DNA of 64,000 nt from Plasmodium relictum (lineage: Eukaryota; Apicomplexa; Aconoidasida; Haemosporida; Plasmodiidae). Below the pieces are notes generated by a model. The model was not told the DNA's origin. It saw only the letters and a list, made by a program, of their open reading frames with translations, and did not search any database. This document shows, in pieces, positions 48,455-60,800 of the stretch. Numbering within the stretch: the stretch's first letter is position 1; every line of letters begins with the position of its first letter. The stretch is from positions 589,057 through 653,056 of the forward strand of contig NC_041679.1 of assembly GCF_900005765.1 (NCBI RefSeq). Direction: 5' to 3'. A program made the translations under genes and the position numbers.

Positions 48455-51400
48455 ATGTATTTATCATGTTTAACAGCTTTCAGAAAGTATAAAATATATT
48501 CAAATGAAGAAAGTATTTTTATTATAGGAATAAGTAAGAAGGAAGATGCATATGAAATAACTGAAGTAGCAAAAACAAAAGAAATTCAAATAAATGGAAA
48601 TTTTCAATTATTTAAGAAAAATTTGTATCGTAATTTTTTAAAAGAAAAAAAGTTAACATTTTTATGTAATTGTGAAGGGATATTAGGATGTATTAAATTT
48701 TTGAATTTTCCTTATTTATATGTACTAACAAAAAAGGAGAAAGTTGCTTGCTTATTTAATGAACATAAAATATATGTGGTTAAAAATGTTTTATTAATTC
48801 CATTTAAAGAAAATGTTTTTGAAAATTATAATGAAGAAAATGAGTTAATAGAAATTTTTTATAATAATATAAATCATAAATATTTATATTTTTCATACAC
48901 ATATAATTTATCTAATTGTGTTCAAGATAATTACTTTATTCAAAAAGAATTTTTAAAGGGAAATGTGATATATAATAAAAATTATAGAAACCATTTTATT
49001 TGGAATTTATATCATTGCAAACATTTTGTTAAAAATAATTTATTCATTTGTTTATTTTTAATAAATGGATATTTAATACAATCAAAATTTTACTGTTCGG
49101 GAAAAGGTATAGATATAACCTTTATAGCAAGAAGATGTAATAAATATGCAGGTACTAGATACAGAAAAAGAGGGATAAACTCCAAAGGATTTTCAGCAAA
49201 TGAAGTAGAATCAGAATTTATTTTATTTGAGAAAAATAATTTTAATGCAATACTGTCATATGCTCAATTAAGAGGATCCATACCTATATTTTGGAAGCAA
49301 ACTGTGAATTATAAGTTATTAAAAAAACCCAAAATAAAATTTATGAAAAATGATATTAATTATACTTGTAGTAAAAATCATTTTAAATTATTATTTAAAA
49401 AATATGGGTATCCTATAACTGTAGTAAATTTATTAAGTAAAAACAAATATACTGACGAGAATATTTTATCAAAAGAATATAAGAAATGCATTGATTCTAT
49501 TAATAAAGAATTACCAAAAAAAATTCAAATTATTTATAAACATCTAGATTTAAGAAAAGCATATAGCATTGGTTCAAAGTATACACAGAATAATTTAAAA
49601 TTATTATTTAATTTTTCATTAAATAATATTGGTTTTTTTTATATAAACAATTTTAAGCTTATTTTAGTTCAACGAGGGATCCTCCGATTTAATTGTGTTG
49701 ATTGTTTAGACAGAACTAATGCTGCACAGTTATTTATAAATATATACATTTTCAATAAATTTCTTAAATTAACAAAATTAATTAATAAAAATAACTTGAG
49801 TATAAAAGTAATTTCTCATTTATCTCAGTTATATGAACAATTAGGTGATGCTATTTCAAAACAGTATGCTGGATCAACGGCTCACAAAAAATATACAACA
49901 GGAAAAAGCTCAAATATTTTTATTCAATCAAAAGAGTTATTTACTTCGATTAAAAGACATTATATAAGCTCATTTAATGATTTAGAAAAGCAGAAATCTA
50001 TTAATTTGTATTTGGGTGTAATTAATTCAAAGCTTAAAGAAATAAAAAATTCAAATGATCTTGATAATTTAGTTCATAACACTTATTTTAAAGACAATGG
50101 AAATAATATATTTTGGTGGGTAATCCCATTGGAACATTTTTATTACAAAATAGAATCATTATTAGATTTAAAGAACAAAAAAAAAGATAAAAGAAAAATT
50201 AATGCATATAGAAAAAAAAAAATACTTAAAAAAGGAAAAACTATAATAAGTAATTCATTTAAAATAAAAATAAAAAATAAAATAAAAATTAAGAATATAC
50301 TTAAAAATAATGAAATAAACGACAAGGTATCCAGTGTTTTAGAAAAAAATTCTAAAAAAAAAAAGGGAGAAACAAATAAAAATATTAGAAGTTCATCTTC
50401 TTTTAAGACTTTATTCTCCTCTACAGAGATAAAAGAAGAAAAAAAAATTATTTCTAATATGTATAAAAATTTTAAGTTTTATCGTTGTTTTAGCAATACA
50501 AATATATTTAAACACCTTTACAATGCAAATAAATTACGTATCTCCTTTAGTGAAAACAATATTTTATCATATGGATATAGCAATTTTTCTAATAATAATT
50601 CAAATTCATTAATCAATTTATATGTAAATGATCAAAAAGGAGATATAGACAAATTCTTTTACTTTTTTAATTATGCATCACAAATATATAAATTTTACAA
50701 TGCATACAAAAACAATTTTAATTTTATTTTCAAAAACAAAAATATATTTAGATTCAAATTATGGAGATATATAGCTTGTTATAATTATTTAAACTACTTA
50801 AAAATTTATTTTAATTTTTTTTTTCTTTTTTATTATAGCATTTTTACAAATTATAATGTAAGATTAATATTTTTATATCACATAAATCTTTTATCACAAA
50901 AGAATGATTTTTTTGAAGATGATAATTATTGTGTAATAAACGTTGGTACTTATGAAAAGGATATTAAAAAAATTGTTGAAAATTTTAAAAAATATAAAAA
51001 CATTTCTTTATTATTAAAAAGCTATCTAAATTATTATGAAGTATATAAATTACCTTATAATTATATGCTAATTAATATATCTTCCATTATAAAAAAAAAA
51101 CCAAAAAATTATAGAGTTAAAAAGGAAAATTATCAAAAATGCAAAAAATCTTTAATGAAAAATCACATAGAGTATACGTATCATAATAATGAAGAATTTT
51201 ATCAATTAATTAAAAATAATGATGCTATAAATCTCTCAGATGATCAAAATAACACTAATATTAAAAAAATTTTTATTAATAAAAAGAAAATTGAAAGAAG
51301 AAAAAATAAAAGAATATTTTTTTCTTCAATATATCATAAACTCAGTAAAAATATAAAATATATAAAGGAACATAAGAAAAAAGAAGAAATATATAAATTG

Positions 51401-52162
51401 TCTTATATGTATTCCCCTATCTATTTTAATATGAATTTAATAAAACTTTTTTTTTTTGTTTATAGTTATTATTGTAGTAATAAAAGTAATAATACCATAG
51501 CAAAATTAAAAGAAGGATTAGTAATAGATGATAAGCATTATAATCGTTCTGCATATAATTTATATAACGTGGAATTTTTTCTTAAAGAATTATTAGTATC
51601 TCGGTCAATAGAGAATTTTTTTTCAGAACTTTATTTATCCTATATTTACAGAACGAACTATTACAAGAAATTAAATTTAAGTTTTTATAAAAATTTCAAA
51701 AGTTCTTTTAATAATAATTTAAAATATCAAAGATCTTCTGAAGAAAAACTATTCTTAGAAGAATATGATCCTTATGAGAATATTTCAAAAAAAAAAAAAA
51801 TTCTCAATATAGATAAAAAAATATCAAAAGAAGTTAAACGAAATTATAATTCTGTTTCTAAAAGTTGTTTATTAATTAAAAATTTTAATAGAAGATATTT
51901 TTCTGAAATGAAGTATTTTATAGAAAGAGATCAAAAAATTAAAAATTACTTGAAGAATATCACTTCCTTTAATAGAAAAATGAATCATTGTGATATTTTT
52001 CTAAACGATTTTAAAGAATATGTTAAATTAAATGAAAACAAAAAAAAACAATTTACTTTTTATAATATAAGTAACTTTAATGTTTTAAAAGATAAAATTG
52101 AAAATCATATGAATTATCATGAATATTGTAACCCCTTAAATAGAGAAATATTCTTAAAATAA
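48455..52162 (+). CDS. FIG4-like Sac-domain phosphoinositide phosphatase
   Basis: Single exon, 1235 aa. Sac-domain phosphatase, most like FIG4, which removes the 5-phosphate of PtdIns(3,5)P2 on endosomal/vacuolar membranes. Catalytic CX5R is in RFNCVDCLDRTN (C414, R420). FIG4-type features include the N-terminal SacN-like part (TFLCNCEGILGCIKFLNFPY), KYAGTRYRKRGINSKGFSAN then EVESEFIL, RGSIPIFWKQ, and YISSFNDLEKQKSINLYLGV after the active site. SAC1 would instead end in two membrane helices, which are absent. Residues from ~570 on are a long Lys/Asn/Phe-rich extension with no similarity I recognise, while FIG4 is ~900 aa. The P. falciparum relative is, as I recall, annotated as an inositol 5-phosphatase. 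Start ATG 48455 is the first in frame. Confidence 0.85.
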   Translation: MYLSCLTAFRKYKIYSNEESIFIIGISKKEDAYEITEVAKTKEIQINGNFQLFKKNLYRNFLKEKKLTFLCNCEGILGCIKFLNFPYLYVLTKKEKVACLFNEHKIYVVKNVLLIPFKENVFENYNEENELIEIFYNNINHKYLYFSYTYNLSNCVQDNYFIQKEFLKGNVIYNKNYRNHFIWNLYHCKHFVKNNLFICLFLINGYLIQSKFYCSGKGIDITFIARRCNKYAGTRYRKRGINSKGFSANEVESEFILFEKNNFNAILSYAQLRGSIPIFWKQTVNYKLLKKPKIKFMKNDINYTCSKNHFKLLFKKYGYPITVVNLLSKNKYTDENILSKEYKKCIDSINKELPKKIQIIYKHLDLRKAYSIGSKYTQNNLKLLFNFSLNNIGFFYINNFKLILVQRGILRFNCVDCLDRTNAAQLFINIYIFNKFLKLTKLINKNNLSIKVISHLSQLYEQLGDAISKQYAGSTAHKKYTTGKSSNIFIQSKELFTSIKRHYISSFNDLEKQKSINLYLGVINSKLKEIKNSNDLDNLVHNTYFKDNGNNIFWWVIPLEHFYYKIESLLDLKNKKKDKRKINAYRKKKILKKGKTIISNSFKIKIKNKIKIKNILKNNEINDKVSSVLEKNSKKKKGETNKNIRSSSSFKTLFSSTEIKEEKKIISNMYKNFKFYRCFSNTNIFKHLYNANKLRISFSENNILSYGYSNFSNNNSNSLINLYVNDQKGDIDKFFYFFNYASQIYKFYNAYKNNFNFIFKNKNIFRFKLWRYIACYNYLNYLKIYFNFFFLFYYSIFTNYNVRLIFLYHINLLSQKNDFFEDDNYCVINVGTYEKDIKKIVENFKKYKNISLLLKSYLNYYEVYKLPYNYMLINISSIIKKKPKNYRVKKENYQKCKKSLMKNHIEYTYHNNEEFYQLIKNNDAINLSDDQNNTNIKKIFINKKKIERRKNKRIFFSSIYHKLSKNIKYIKEHKKKEEIYKLSYMYSPIYFNMNLIKLFFFVYSYYCSNKSNNTIAKLKEGLVIDDKHYNRSAYNLYNVEFFLKELLVSRSIENFFSELYLSYIYRTNYYKKLNLSFYKNFKSSFNNNLKYQRSSEEKLFLEEYDPYENISKKKKILNIDKKISKEVKRNYNSVSKSCLLIKNFNRRYFSEMKYFIERDQKIKNYLKNITSFNRKMNHCDIFLNDFKEYVKLNENKKKQFTFYNISNFNVLKDKIENHMNYHEYCNPLNREIFLK

Positions 52163-52306
52163 GTATGGATAAAGGAAAATAATAATAAAGAGGAAAAAAA
52201 AATAAAAATAAAAACAATTTAAATATATACATTAACACAATTGAATTTATTATAAGAAGAAAAAATGAATGAGATGAATATTTTGAGTAATACATGAAAA
52301 AAATAA

Positions 52307-52343
<37 letters not shown>

Positions 52344-52904
52344 TCATTTTTTAGTTTTATTATATTATATATGAATATACCTAAAAATATATTCAAATTT
52401 TTTTATTTTTTTAATTTAAATGTATTTTTATAGTTAAAATAACTGCATAAATATATATTGTTTTCTTTCTCTTTATAAAAAATAATGTAACGTAAAAATA
52501 AAACATTATATATATAGATAATGCAGTTATTTGTTTACAAACAGTGTATCCGTATATATGTAACAATATAATAATAACAATTTTGAAAGATTTATAATTA
52601 AAAAAATATATATATATATATAATATATACTTTAAAAAAAAAAAATAATAAAATAAATAATAAAATAATAAATATTAATTATTTTTAAAAAGAATAATTT
52701 ATAATTAAAAAAAAATTTCTAACAATGCCCCCCAAAAAAAAAAAAAAAAAATTAATGATACATCTGCCTCATTTCTCTTAAAGCTATTTTTATTCTATAT
52801 ATACTGCAGTAGTAAAAATAAAAAAATAATAAATAAATAAATAAATCACTAAATAGATAGATTTTCGTATTTTTTATAAATAATGTTATGTATAATTTAA
52901 ATGG
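52163..52904. other. Convergent intergenic region
   Basis: About 740 bases between the 3' ends of the FIG4-like gene and the cyclin gene. Contains (TA)n near 52309-52338 and a run of six C followed by 18 A at 52728-52751, which is unusual in this base composition. The plus ORF through it (52725-52781) is only 18 codons and is not called. Confidence 0.6.
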
Positions 52905-55198
52905 TTACTTTATAGGATCTTCGCAACTTATTGATTGAATGAAAGAATTTATTTTTTTTTCAAAATCTGCATGAAAAAAATTAAGAAAGTAAATAATATA
53001 ATTATATGTAAATATGTACATATGCATATGTATTTTTTTTTTTTTTTTTTAAACCTTCAAAACATAAAGACTTAAAATCTACTTGTCTATAAATTAATTT
53101 AACAGAAATAAATGCTTTTAGGAGACAGGTAACTAAAATTTCCTTAGGTGTAAATATTAAACAGAGTGGAGTTTTGTAAAAATCTAAAATAATCAAGAAA
53201 CATAACTTCTCAAGATATGGAACTTGCTTATCTTCTATATAGTTTTTCATTATAAGTACGAATCTTTTTACAAAAGACGGCAATAATTCAAAAGAAAGTA
53301 TTTTTGGTTTTATAAAATAATTAAAACTTTTTAATATTTCTCCTTCGTAATATATCATAATTTTTTGCATCATTTGTAATTTCTGTCCTCTATTTTTTAA
53401 TACCCATTTAGAAGAAGAAATATAAATATTTTTTTTTTGTTTTTTACATAATTTTTTAAATTTTTTTATGTATTTTTTTTTGTTTTTTATATAATTTTCA
53501 ATTTCTTTTTCTTTTTTTATTTCTTTTACTTTCTCATTTTCATTTTTATTTTCATTTTCATATTCATATTCAATTTCAATTTCTTTTTTTTTTTCATTTT
53601 CAACTTCTTTCTCTTTTTCATTTTTTTTTAATTCTTTTTCTTCATCATTTCTTTCTAATTTTGTTTCTTTTTCATTTACTTTTTTTTTTTCTTCCTTTTT
53701 TAATAATTCCACATCTTTTCTTCTATCACTTAAAATTTCATATTCAGAAATATCTTTACTGTTACATTCAGATAAATAGGAGCTGAAAAAATCACTAACA
53801 TGATTTATATCATTTATATCTGATATATATCCACTTTTTATTATATTATTTATTTCCATTAAATCATAATATAAACTTTTTTTTTTTTTATCATCTTCTA
53901 TGTCATTATTTTTTAAATTATCTTCACTTTCTTTTCTTTTATCATCCTTCTCTGAAACCTTTTGATTTTTTTTTTCTTTTTCATTTTGTCTTTCATTTCG
54001 TTGATATTTCTGTTTATTTTTTTGTTTATCTTTTTCTTTTTCCTTTTCCTTTTCCTTTTCCTTTTCCTTTTCTTTTTCCTTTTCTTTTTCCTTTTCCTTT
54101 TCTTTTTCCTTTTCTTTTTCCTCTTCTTGAATGTTTTCACAAAATTCTTCTTTTTTTACATTATACATATAAGAATTAAAAGATTCTTCTTTGAAAATTT
54201 TGTTATTTGTTTTATAATATTTTATTAAATCTATTTCTATTTGATTGATTTTTTTTTTCAATTTTTTTTTTTTATAAAAATAATTTAATAATTTAAATAT
54301 AACTTTAGGTATATCATATAATTTTTTGGATTTTTTAATATCTTCAAAATCTTCTCGTAATTTCCAAGCTAAAAATATGCAAGCACCTGCAATTAGATAA
54401 ATTATTGAATTTTTTTTTCTCCTTAAATGTTTTTGGTAATATTTATGCATGTAATATAAAGCAATTGATATTGTACAAGATGACAAATGTAAATATTTTC
54501 CGAGTATTATTAAAAATTTAGAGGCATTCAAAATATATTTTTTAAATTTTTTATTTCTTAAAAATTTCATGTAATATTTTTCATCTATATTAAAACACAT
54601 ATTAACATCTAAAGCAATACTTAATTTATTATATAATTCTTTTTTTATTTGCAATCTTAAATTATCAATATCATTTTCTGAGTTAAAAGAACTATCTTTA
54701 TTTTCACTATTTTGATTATTAAAATTATTTAAATTCGTGCAATTTGATGAAAGTCCTTCTCTATTATTATTAATATTGTTATCTTTTTTTTTTATGTTTT
54801 TTATTTCATCATTTGAAGTAATGTCTTCTTCTACATTATTTAAGTTATTATCTTTTGTTGAGTTATAAATTTTTTTTTCTGTATTCTTTAAATTATCTAA
54901 ACGGTTTTCTAAAGAATTTATTTTATTTGACGATTCATGTAAATTTATTTCCATTTGATTTATATTATTTTCAAATGAATTACTTCTTGATTTAGTTTCT
55001 GAGTTCTTTACATAATTATTCAAAATTACATTGTCATAGGAGAAATCAAAATGTTTTAATTCACATGAAACTTTTTTATTTTCTGTAAGCTTTCCCTTTT
55101 CATCTCTTATTGAATTGTTAAATTCATTATCACTAATTATAATGGAATTATTTTTGTCCAAATCATTTTTATTGTTACTATTCATTTTGTTATCATCA

Positions 55199-55268
<70 letters not shown>

Positions 55269-56091
55269 TACTACTACTACTATCTTTATTATCATTATTA
55301 TAATTATTTTTATTATTATTTTTATATGTAATATTATTGCTACACATATTAACTGATTTATTTTTTTTTTCTAAATCATTTTCATCTTGAAGATTATTAC
55401 TTAAAATATCATTTCTAGAAAATAAATAATTCTCGTATTTTTCTTGTTTAATATAATTGGATTCATTGCTTAAAGAACACTTAACACTATTTTGATTAGA
55501 ATTATCTTGTGATGATTTCTTTTTTTTTACATTAAAATTTGTTTGACCAATCTCCTTAATAGACAAATTATGCTTCTTACTTACTTCAGAAGCATTTATC
55601 TTTGAAATTTTATATTTCTTATTATTACTGTTATTTAGTTCTTGAGAAGATTCATATTGTTTTAATTCTGATTCTTTGTTAGATATATGATTTAAAGAAT
55701 GTTTTACTTTGTCATTTTCGTTTATTGATTGATATTCTAAATTATTATTTTTGTTATTTTCTCTTAAATTATTTAGTTGTTCATTTTTCAAATTTTTATT
55801 TATATCTAATTTTATATTATCTGTATTATTTTTAAGATTTTTCTCTTTTTCCAAATAATTTATACTGCTATTTTTATTTTTATTTCTTATTTCTTCTGAA
55901 TTATCATTAATAGTTGTATTTTTATCAAAAACTATTGTGCTTTTTTCATTTGTATTCTCATTACAACTATTTGCTTCAATTTTATTTTTTTTCATTTGTT
56001 TTGATTCAATTTTTTTATTTTTATTTACAATTTCTGAAGAAAATTCTACATTATCAGTATATTTTACTTTTTTTCTTGATTTTGTTTTCAT
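52905..56091 (-). CDS. Cyclin-fold protein, transcription-cyclin (L/T/K) like
   Basis: Exons 56091..53055 and 52966..52905 give 1032 aa; donor GAAG|GTTTAA, acceptor CATGCAG, phase 1. The conserved part begins near residue 480. A cyclin box spans ~510-600 (ASKFLIILGKYLHLSSCTIS, then ACIFLAWKLREDFEDIKKS), and a second helical half ~900-1032 (MQKIMIYYEGEILKSFNYFI, LPSFVKRFVLIM, LEKLCFLIILDFYKTPLC). The AGACIFLAWKLRE pattern is typical of cyclins L, T and K, which pair with CDKs acting on RNA polymerase II or splicing; the subtype is uncertain. The two halves are separated by ~290 residues of charged low complexity, including a KE repeat (54030-54125). The N-terminal ~450 residues are Asn/Ser/Lys rich with a poly-Asn run (55195-55267). 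Exon 2 (19 codons) ends SISCEDPIK. Confidence 0.75.
54028..54125. repeat. Coding hexamer repeat (Lys-Glu)n
   Basis: Plus-strand (TTTTCC/TTTTTC)n, read on the minus strand as alternating Lys and Glu codons inside the cyclin gene. It lies between the two cyclin halves, in a Plasmodium-type insert that is probably length-variable. Confidence 0.85.
55195..55267. repeat. Coding (ATT/AAT)n repeat, poly-Asn
   Basis: About 24 consecutive Asn codons on the minus strand in the N-terminal half of the cyclin gene. Near-perfect AAT repeat, hence a likely polymorphic microsatellite. Confidence 0.88.
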
Positions 56092-56936
56092 AATTTTTAT
56101 AATTGCATTTATAATTTTTTTTATTTTTTATGATTATGTTTTGTTTTATAATTATCTTATTTTATTTTTTTATAATACATAATCATTTGATATCAACAAG
56201 TAAGATATAAAAAAATTCCATCATCCTAATTTTTTTTATGATCAAAAATATTTTATCTTTTCAATAAGAAAAAGAGAAATAGAACAAATGGGAGATAATA
56301 TATAAAAATATGTATTAGTAAGTTTTTATATCATATACTCTATTTTTTATATTTGATTTTTCTACTACTTGGATTAATGCAAATTCTATTTGAATATACA
56401 ATGGTTCTATTTTTTATTCTTTAGTTTTAAGTCATATTTAATTATATATTAATTTTAATAGAAAAAAAAATAATTTTTATATACGTACATACTACAAGTT
56501 ACAAAATTAGAAAATAAAGAAGTATATATACATATAAATTTATAAAAAAAAAAAAAAAAATACATATATATATATTACATATTTTCATATTATAAAAATT
56601 TGTGTACATTAAAAGTAAAGAAAGGTTTATATATACGGTTTATTTTTTAAAGTTATATATAATTATAAAATTGCTAAAAAATACGAATTCATCATGTTAA
56701 AATATTAAAGATTTATAAAAGAACATTAAATGTTTCGTTTAAAAGAAACATAATATATGGAAATCAAAATTTGTACTTAAATGTGAGAAAAATAAAAATA
56801 AGGTGATAGATAAAATTATAAAAACATTTAATAAAAAATACTTATTAGTAACTATTATAATATTAAGTCATATCATTTAAAAAAGAAAAAAATTATTTTT
56901 TGTGAAAAAACAAAATTGCAATAAATAATTTTAAGA

Positions 56937-57178
56937 ATGATAGTCAAAGAAAAATATGTGGTAAGTTTTTGAAAATATGTATTTTTTTTTTAGATTTATT
57001 AATCTATAATATTAATTTTATAAATTAATACAAAATATAATTTTTTTTTTTTTCTTAAAGAATTCAAAAAAAAAAATTTACATTTCTCAAATATCAAAAT
57101 TGTAAGTTATTTAAAAACTCTTTTATGTTTCGTTTAAATAGGATATTAATAAAAAAAATTTTCAAAGTAGTATTTTAA
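56937..57178 (+). other. Candidate small spliced ORF or 5'-UTR exons
   Basis: ATG 56937 opens 8 codons ending at a consensus donor (56961 GTAAGT). The acceptor at 57060 (T-run then TTAAAG) leads into 57061..57101, followed by another GTAAGT donor, and the acceptor at 57141 (AAATAG) leads into a short frame ending TAA at 57178. The joined product would be only ~33 residues and is Lys/Ile rich. It may instead be untranslated spliced leader exons of PWP2, whose ATG is 700 bases downstream. Confidence is low because consensus donors arise by chance. Confidence 0.25.
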
Positions 57179-57807
57179 AAATATATGTAGTATGCCTAAT
57201 TCTTTATTAAAAGTTTTTTTGATTCATTTGTAATTTAAAATAAAATTAATTCTTAGTAAAATTCACGTAAAATTAAAATTTTTATTTCAATAAGAAATGG
57301 GAAAAAAAAAAAAAAATACTTATAAGATAGTTCTTAAAAAAAAATTTTTTTAAATGAATATTTGAATTAAATATATATCAAACAGAAAAAAAAAAAGGAA
57401 ATAAAAATTCAATAAGAAAAATGTTAATTTTTTTTTTTCTTTATTTTCTATAAAAAAAAAAAAATAGTTTTATTGCTTTTAAAACAAATATGTAATTTTA
57501 AGAAATAAAATATTTTTTGAATTTGTAAAAATAGAAATATTTTTATGATATTTTAAAATCAGTTGTATCTATATGTAAATATATATTTGTTATACTTAAT
57601 TAATTTTATGAATAAATATTTGAAATTTTAAAAAATTTAATTGTAATAGTTACAATATATATATTTTAAATTACATTTATTTATGAATATACAATCATCT
57701 ACACTTGAATATTTCTATTTATATCGTAAATCATATAACATATTAAAATTTTTTTTTATATAATTGTAATAATGATAAAAGAATAGTTATTAAAATTTGG
57801 AGTTTTT

Positions 57808-57847
57808 TATTTTATTTTATTTTATTTTTTATTTTATTTTATTTTAA
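57808..57847. repeat. TTTTA pentanucleotide repeat
   Basis: About eight imperfect copies of TTTTA ending ~35 bases before the PWP2 start codon, followed by an 18-T run. Likely part of the 5' UTR or core promoter; possibly variable in copy number. Confidence 0.8.
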
Positions 57848-57881
57848 TTTTTTTTTTTTTTTTTGACAATAATATTAAAAA

Positions 57882-60800
57882 ATGCTTAATTATAACCTTA
57901 GTAATATATGTGGTTGTTTTTATACTGGTGGCAAAATATTATTTAGTAATGATGGTAATTCTTTATTTGTTCCAGTAAGTAATAGAATAAATATATATGA
58001 TTTAAATAGCAATAGTTGTAATACTTTAAAATCGGAGAATAGAAATGATTTAAGATTTATAGCAATTCATCCCAACATGGAAATAGCTATAACAATAGAT
58101 AAATTTGAATATGGTTGTGTGATAAATTTATTAAAAGATCAAATTATTTCAAGAATTTTGTTTAAATCAAAAACAGGTATTATAACTTCATTTAATTATA
58201 ACAACATTTTTTCTCCTCAAGAAGAACAGGATTCAGTGAATTCTGCTTTATTTACTCATAATGGGAATTTTTTTTTAGTTGGAATAGGAAGAAGAGTTGT
58301 TATATGGAGAAGTCCTAGTAAAAAAAATAGTTATAAGTTAATAAAATATAATGATATATGTTATCATTCCTTAAACATTATATCTATCGATATATCAACG
58401 GATGATAAATATTTTTTAACAACTTCTTATGATTTAACTATAAGAATACATACTGTAGAAAAAAAAAAAAAAATAAAGCCCACAATTTTAAGTGGAAACA
58501 AGACTACTATAGTTGCTGCATTTTTCTCAAAAAATAGAGAATTTATTTTTAGTGTTAATAAATCGGGACTTATAATTGTTTGGTCCTATGAAAAAGAAAA
58601 AAACGAAGTAAGTGACCAAGAAAATGAAAACGAAAATGATGATGATAAAAATGAAAATGAAATTGAAAATGGTGAAGACATAAATAGAGAAGATGGTGAT
58701 AAAAATTATGAAGAAAAAAATAGTGATAACGAAAGTTCTCTTTTATTGAAAAGATCATTTTCTGAGGGGAAAAAAAAAAGAAATAAAGCATTTAGAAAAA
58801 GATGGTGTTACAAAAAAATTTATTATTGTAATCAAGAGAAGAATGAAGAAGTTGTTAGAGCATGTTTTAATAAGGAACATGATTTACTAGTAATAGCATA
58901 TTCTAGTGGAAAATTTGGAATTTATAATACACCTGATATGATTTCACTTTATAATATTAGTATAAATGCCTGCACTATTGATGACATTGCAATAAATAAA
59001 GATGGACAATGGATTGCCTTAGCTGAATCAAATAATGGTACTATAATTATATGGGAATGGAAAAGTGAAAGTTACATATTAAAACAAAACACTACAAATA
59101 AAAATGTTAAATGTGTAAGATTTTCTCCAATTATTAGTCATTTAAAAATAGGTAGCCATATTGTAGATAATTGCAATGCATACCATGAATCAGACAATTT
59201 CACCAGTAAGTTTGTTATAGTAACAGGAAATGAAGACGGAACTATAAAATTATATGATTACTTATCTTTTATAAATTTTGTTACTTTTACTGCTCATACC
59301 AATACAGTCACTGATATCTGTTTTTTGCCACAAGGAAATGCTTTCATTTCTTGCTCATTAGACGGTACTGTAAGAGCATTTGATTTGCTAAGATATCGAA
59401 ATTTTAAAGTTTATACACCTGATCTTATATCAGATGAAAATGGTAATAAATTGAGAAAAAAAGATATGAACAAATCAGTAAAAAATGTAAATAAAAAATT
59501 AAATGTCCAATTTTTGTGTGTGAGTGTGAATATTAGTGGAAATATTGTAGCAGCAGGTGGAAGAGGTAATGAATTTATTGTATATATTTGGAATGTTCAA
59601 ACAGCTAAGTGCATAGATAAATTATTTGGCCATAATTCCCCTATAACTAAAATATGTTTTAGTACTAATTTAAAAAATGAGGGTATCATAGCTAGCTGTT
59701 CTTGGAGTAAAAACGTTTTAATATGGGATTTATATGCAAGAAGAAATAAGGGAAGTAAATTCGAAGAAATTATAAATTCTCATGATATTTCTTATATGTG
59801 TTTTGATCCAAGAGGAAATGATATATTAGCTGTTTGCACTTTAAGTTGCAAAATAATTTTTTGGGATATTTCAGCTCAAGAAATTATTGGGACTATAGAA
59901 GGAGCTAGAGATATTAAAAGAGGAAGATTAATAGGAGAAGAATTTTTAGCTATTCCAAAAGTTAATAAAAAAAGAAAAAAAGGTAATGAATTAGAAGATT
60001 ATACATATATTGATGATATAGAAGAAGAAGGTAAAAACACGGTTGTTAATCAAAATTGCTATTTTACATGTATTGATTATATTCACAATGGGAATTATAT
60101 AATTGGATGTGCTAATTGCAGTGTTTCCTTATATATATATGATACTAATTTATATTTATTAATTAAAATTATCGATTTAACTAAAAATTATTGTGTTGAT
60201 GGCATAAAAAGAGAAATATCCACAAGATATATAACAGCAGAAGGAAAGAATATCTACGAGTTTGATTTAAGTGATGAAGAAGGAGATATTTATTTAGATA
60301 ATTACAAAATTATTAATAGAAAGAAAAAACAAAGCATATTACCAGGACAAATTAATGAGAATTATTTAAATAGTAAATTTAAAAAATATAAATTATTATT
60401 AAATCAATTGGACATATCAGGAGATGATAGACACATTGCCGTTGCGTGTAGCACTGGATTATATGTGTTTACAAAAGATTTTCAATACCAGTTTGTACCA
60501 AATATTAAAAATATTTACAAGGGTTTAATTACTCCTCTCACATATATCCCAAGATATTTAACTGAAAACGTTAATTTACGAAATTTAAAAAATTCTTTAA
60601 AAAAAAAAGAATATATAAAAGCTTTTATTTTATGTTTAGCTTTAAATAACTATGAACATATATTAGAAGTGTATGAGAAAATACCATATAATTTAATACC
60701 TTTATGTGTTAAAGTTCTAACAAAACCATTTCTATTTATTTTAATTAATTTTATTAAAACACTCTTAATTAATGATACTATAAAACATATTCATTTGCAT

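Larger units (their letters stand above)
56092..57881. other. Divergent intergenic region with possible spliced leader exons
   Basis: 1.8 kb between the cyclin (minus) and PWP2 (plus) genes. It contains a plus-strand ATG followed by a perfect donor (GTG|GTAAGT at 56961) and further splice-like sites (see the candidate entry), and a pentanucleotide TTTTA repeat just upstream of the PWP2 ATG (57808-57847). Confidence 0.5.

Noticed and set aside
52725-52781. Plus-strand start MPPKKKKKK resembling N-termini of basic nuclear or ribosomal proteins
   Set aside because: Stops after 18 codons and no donor site continues it.
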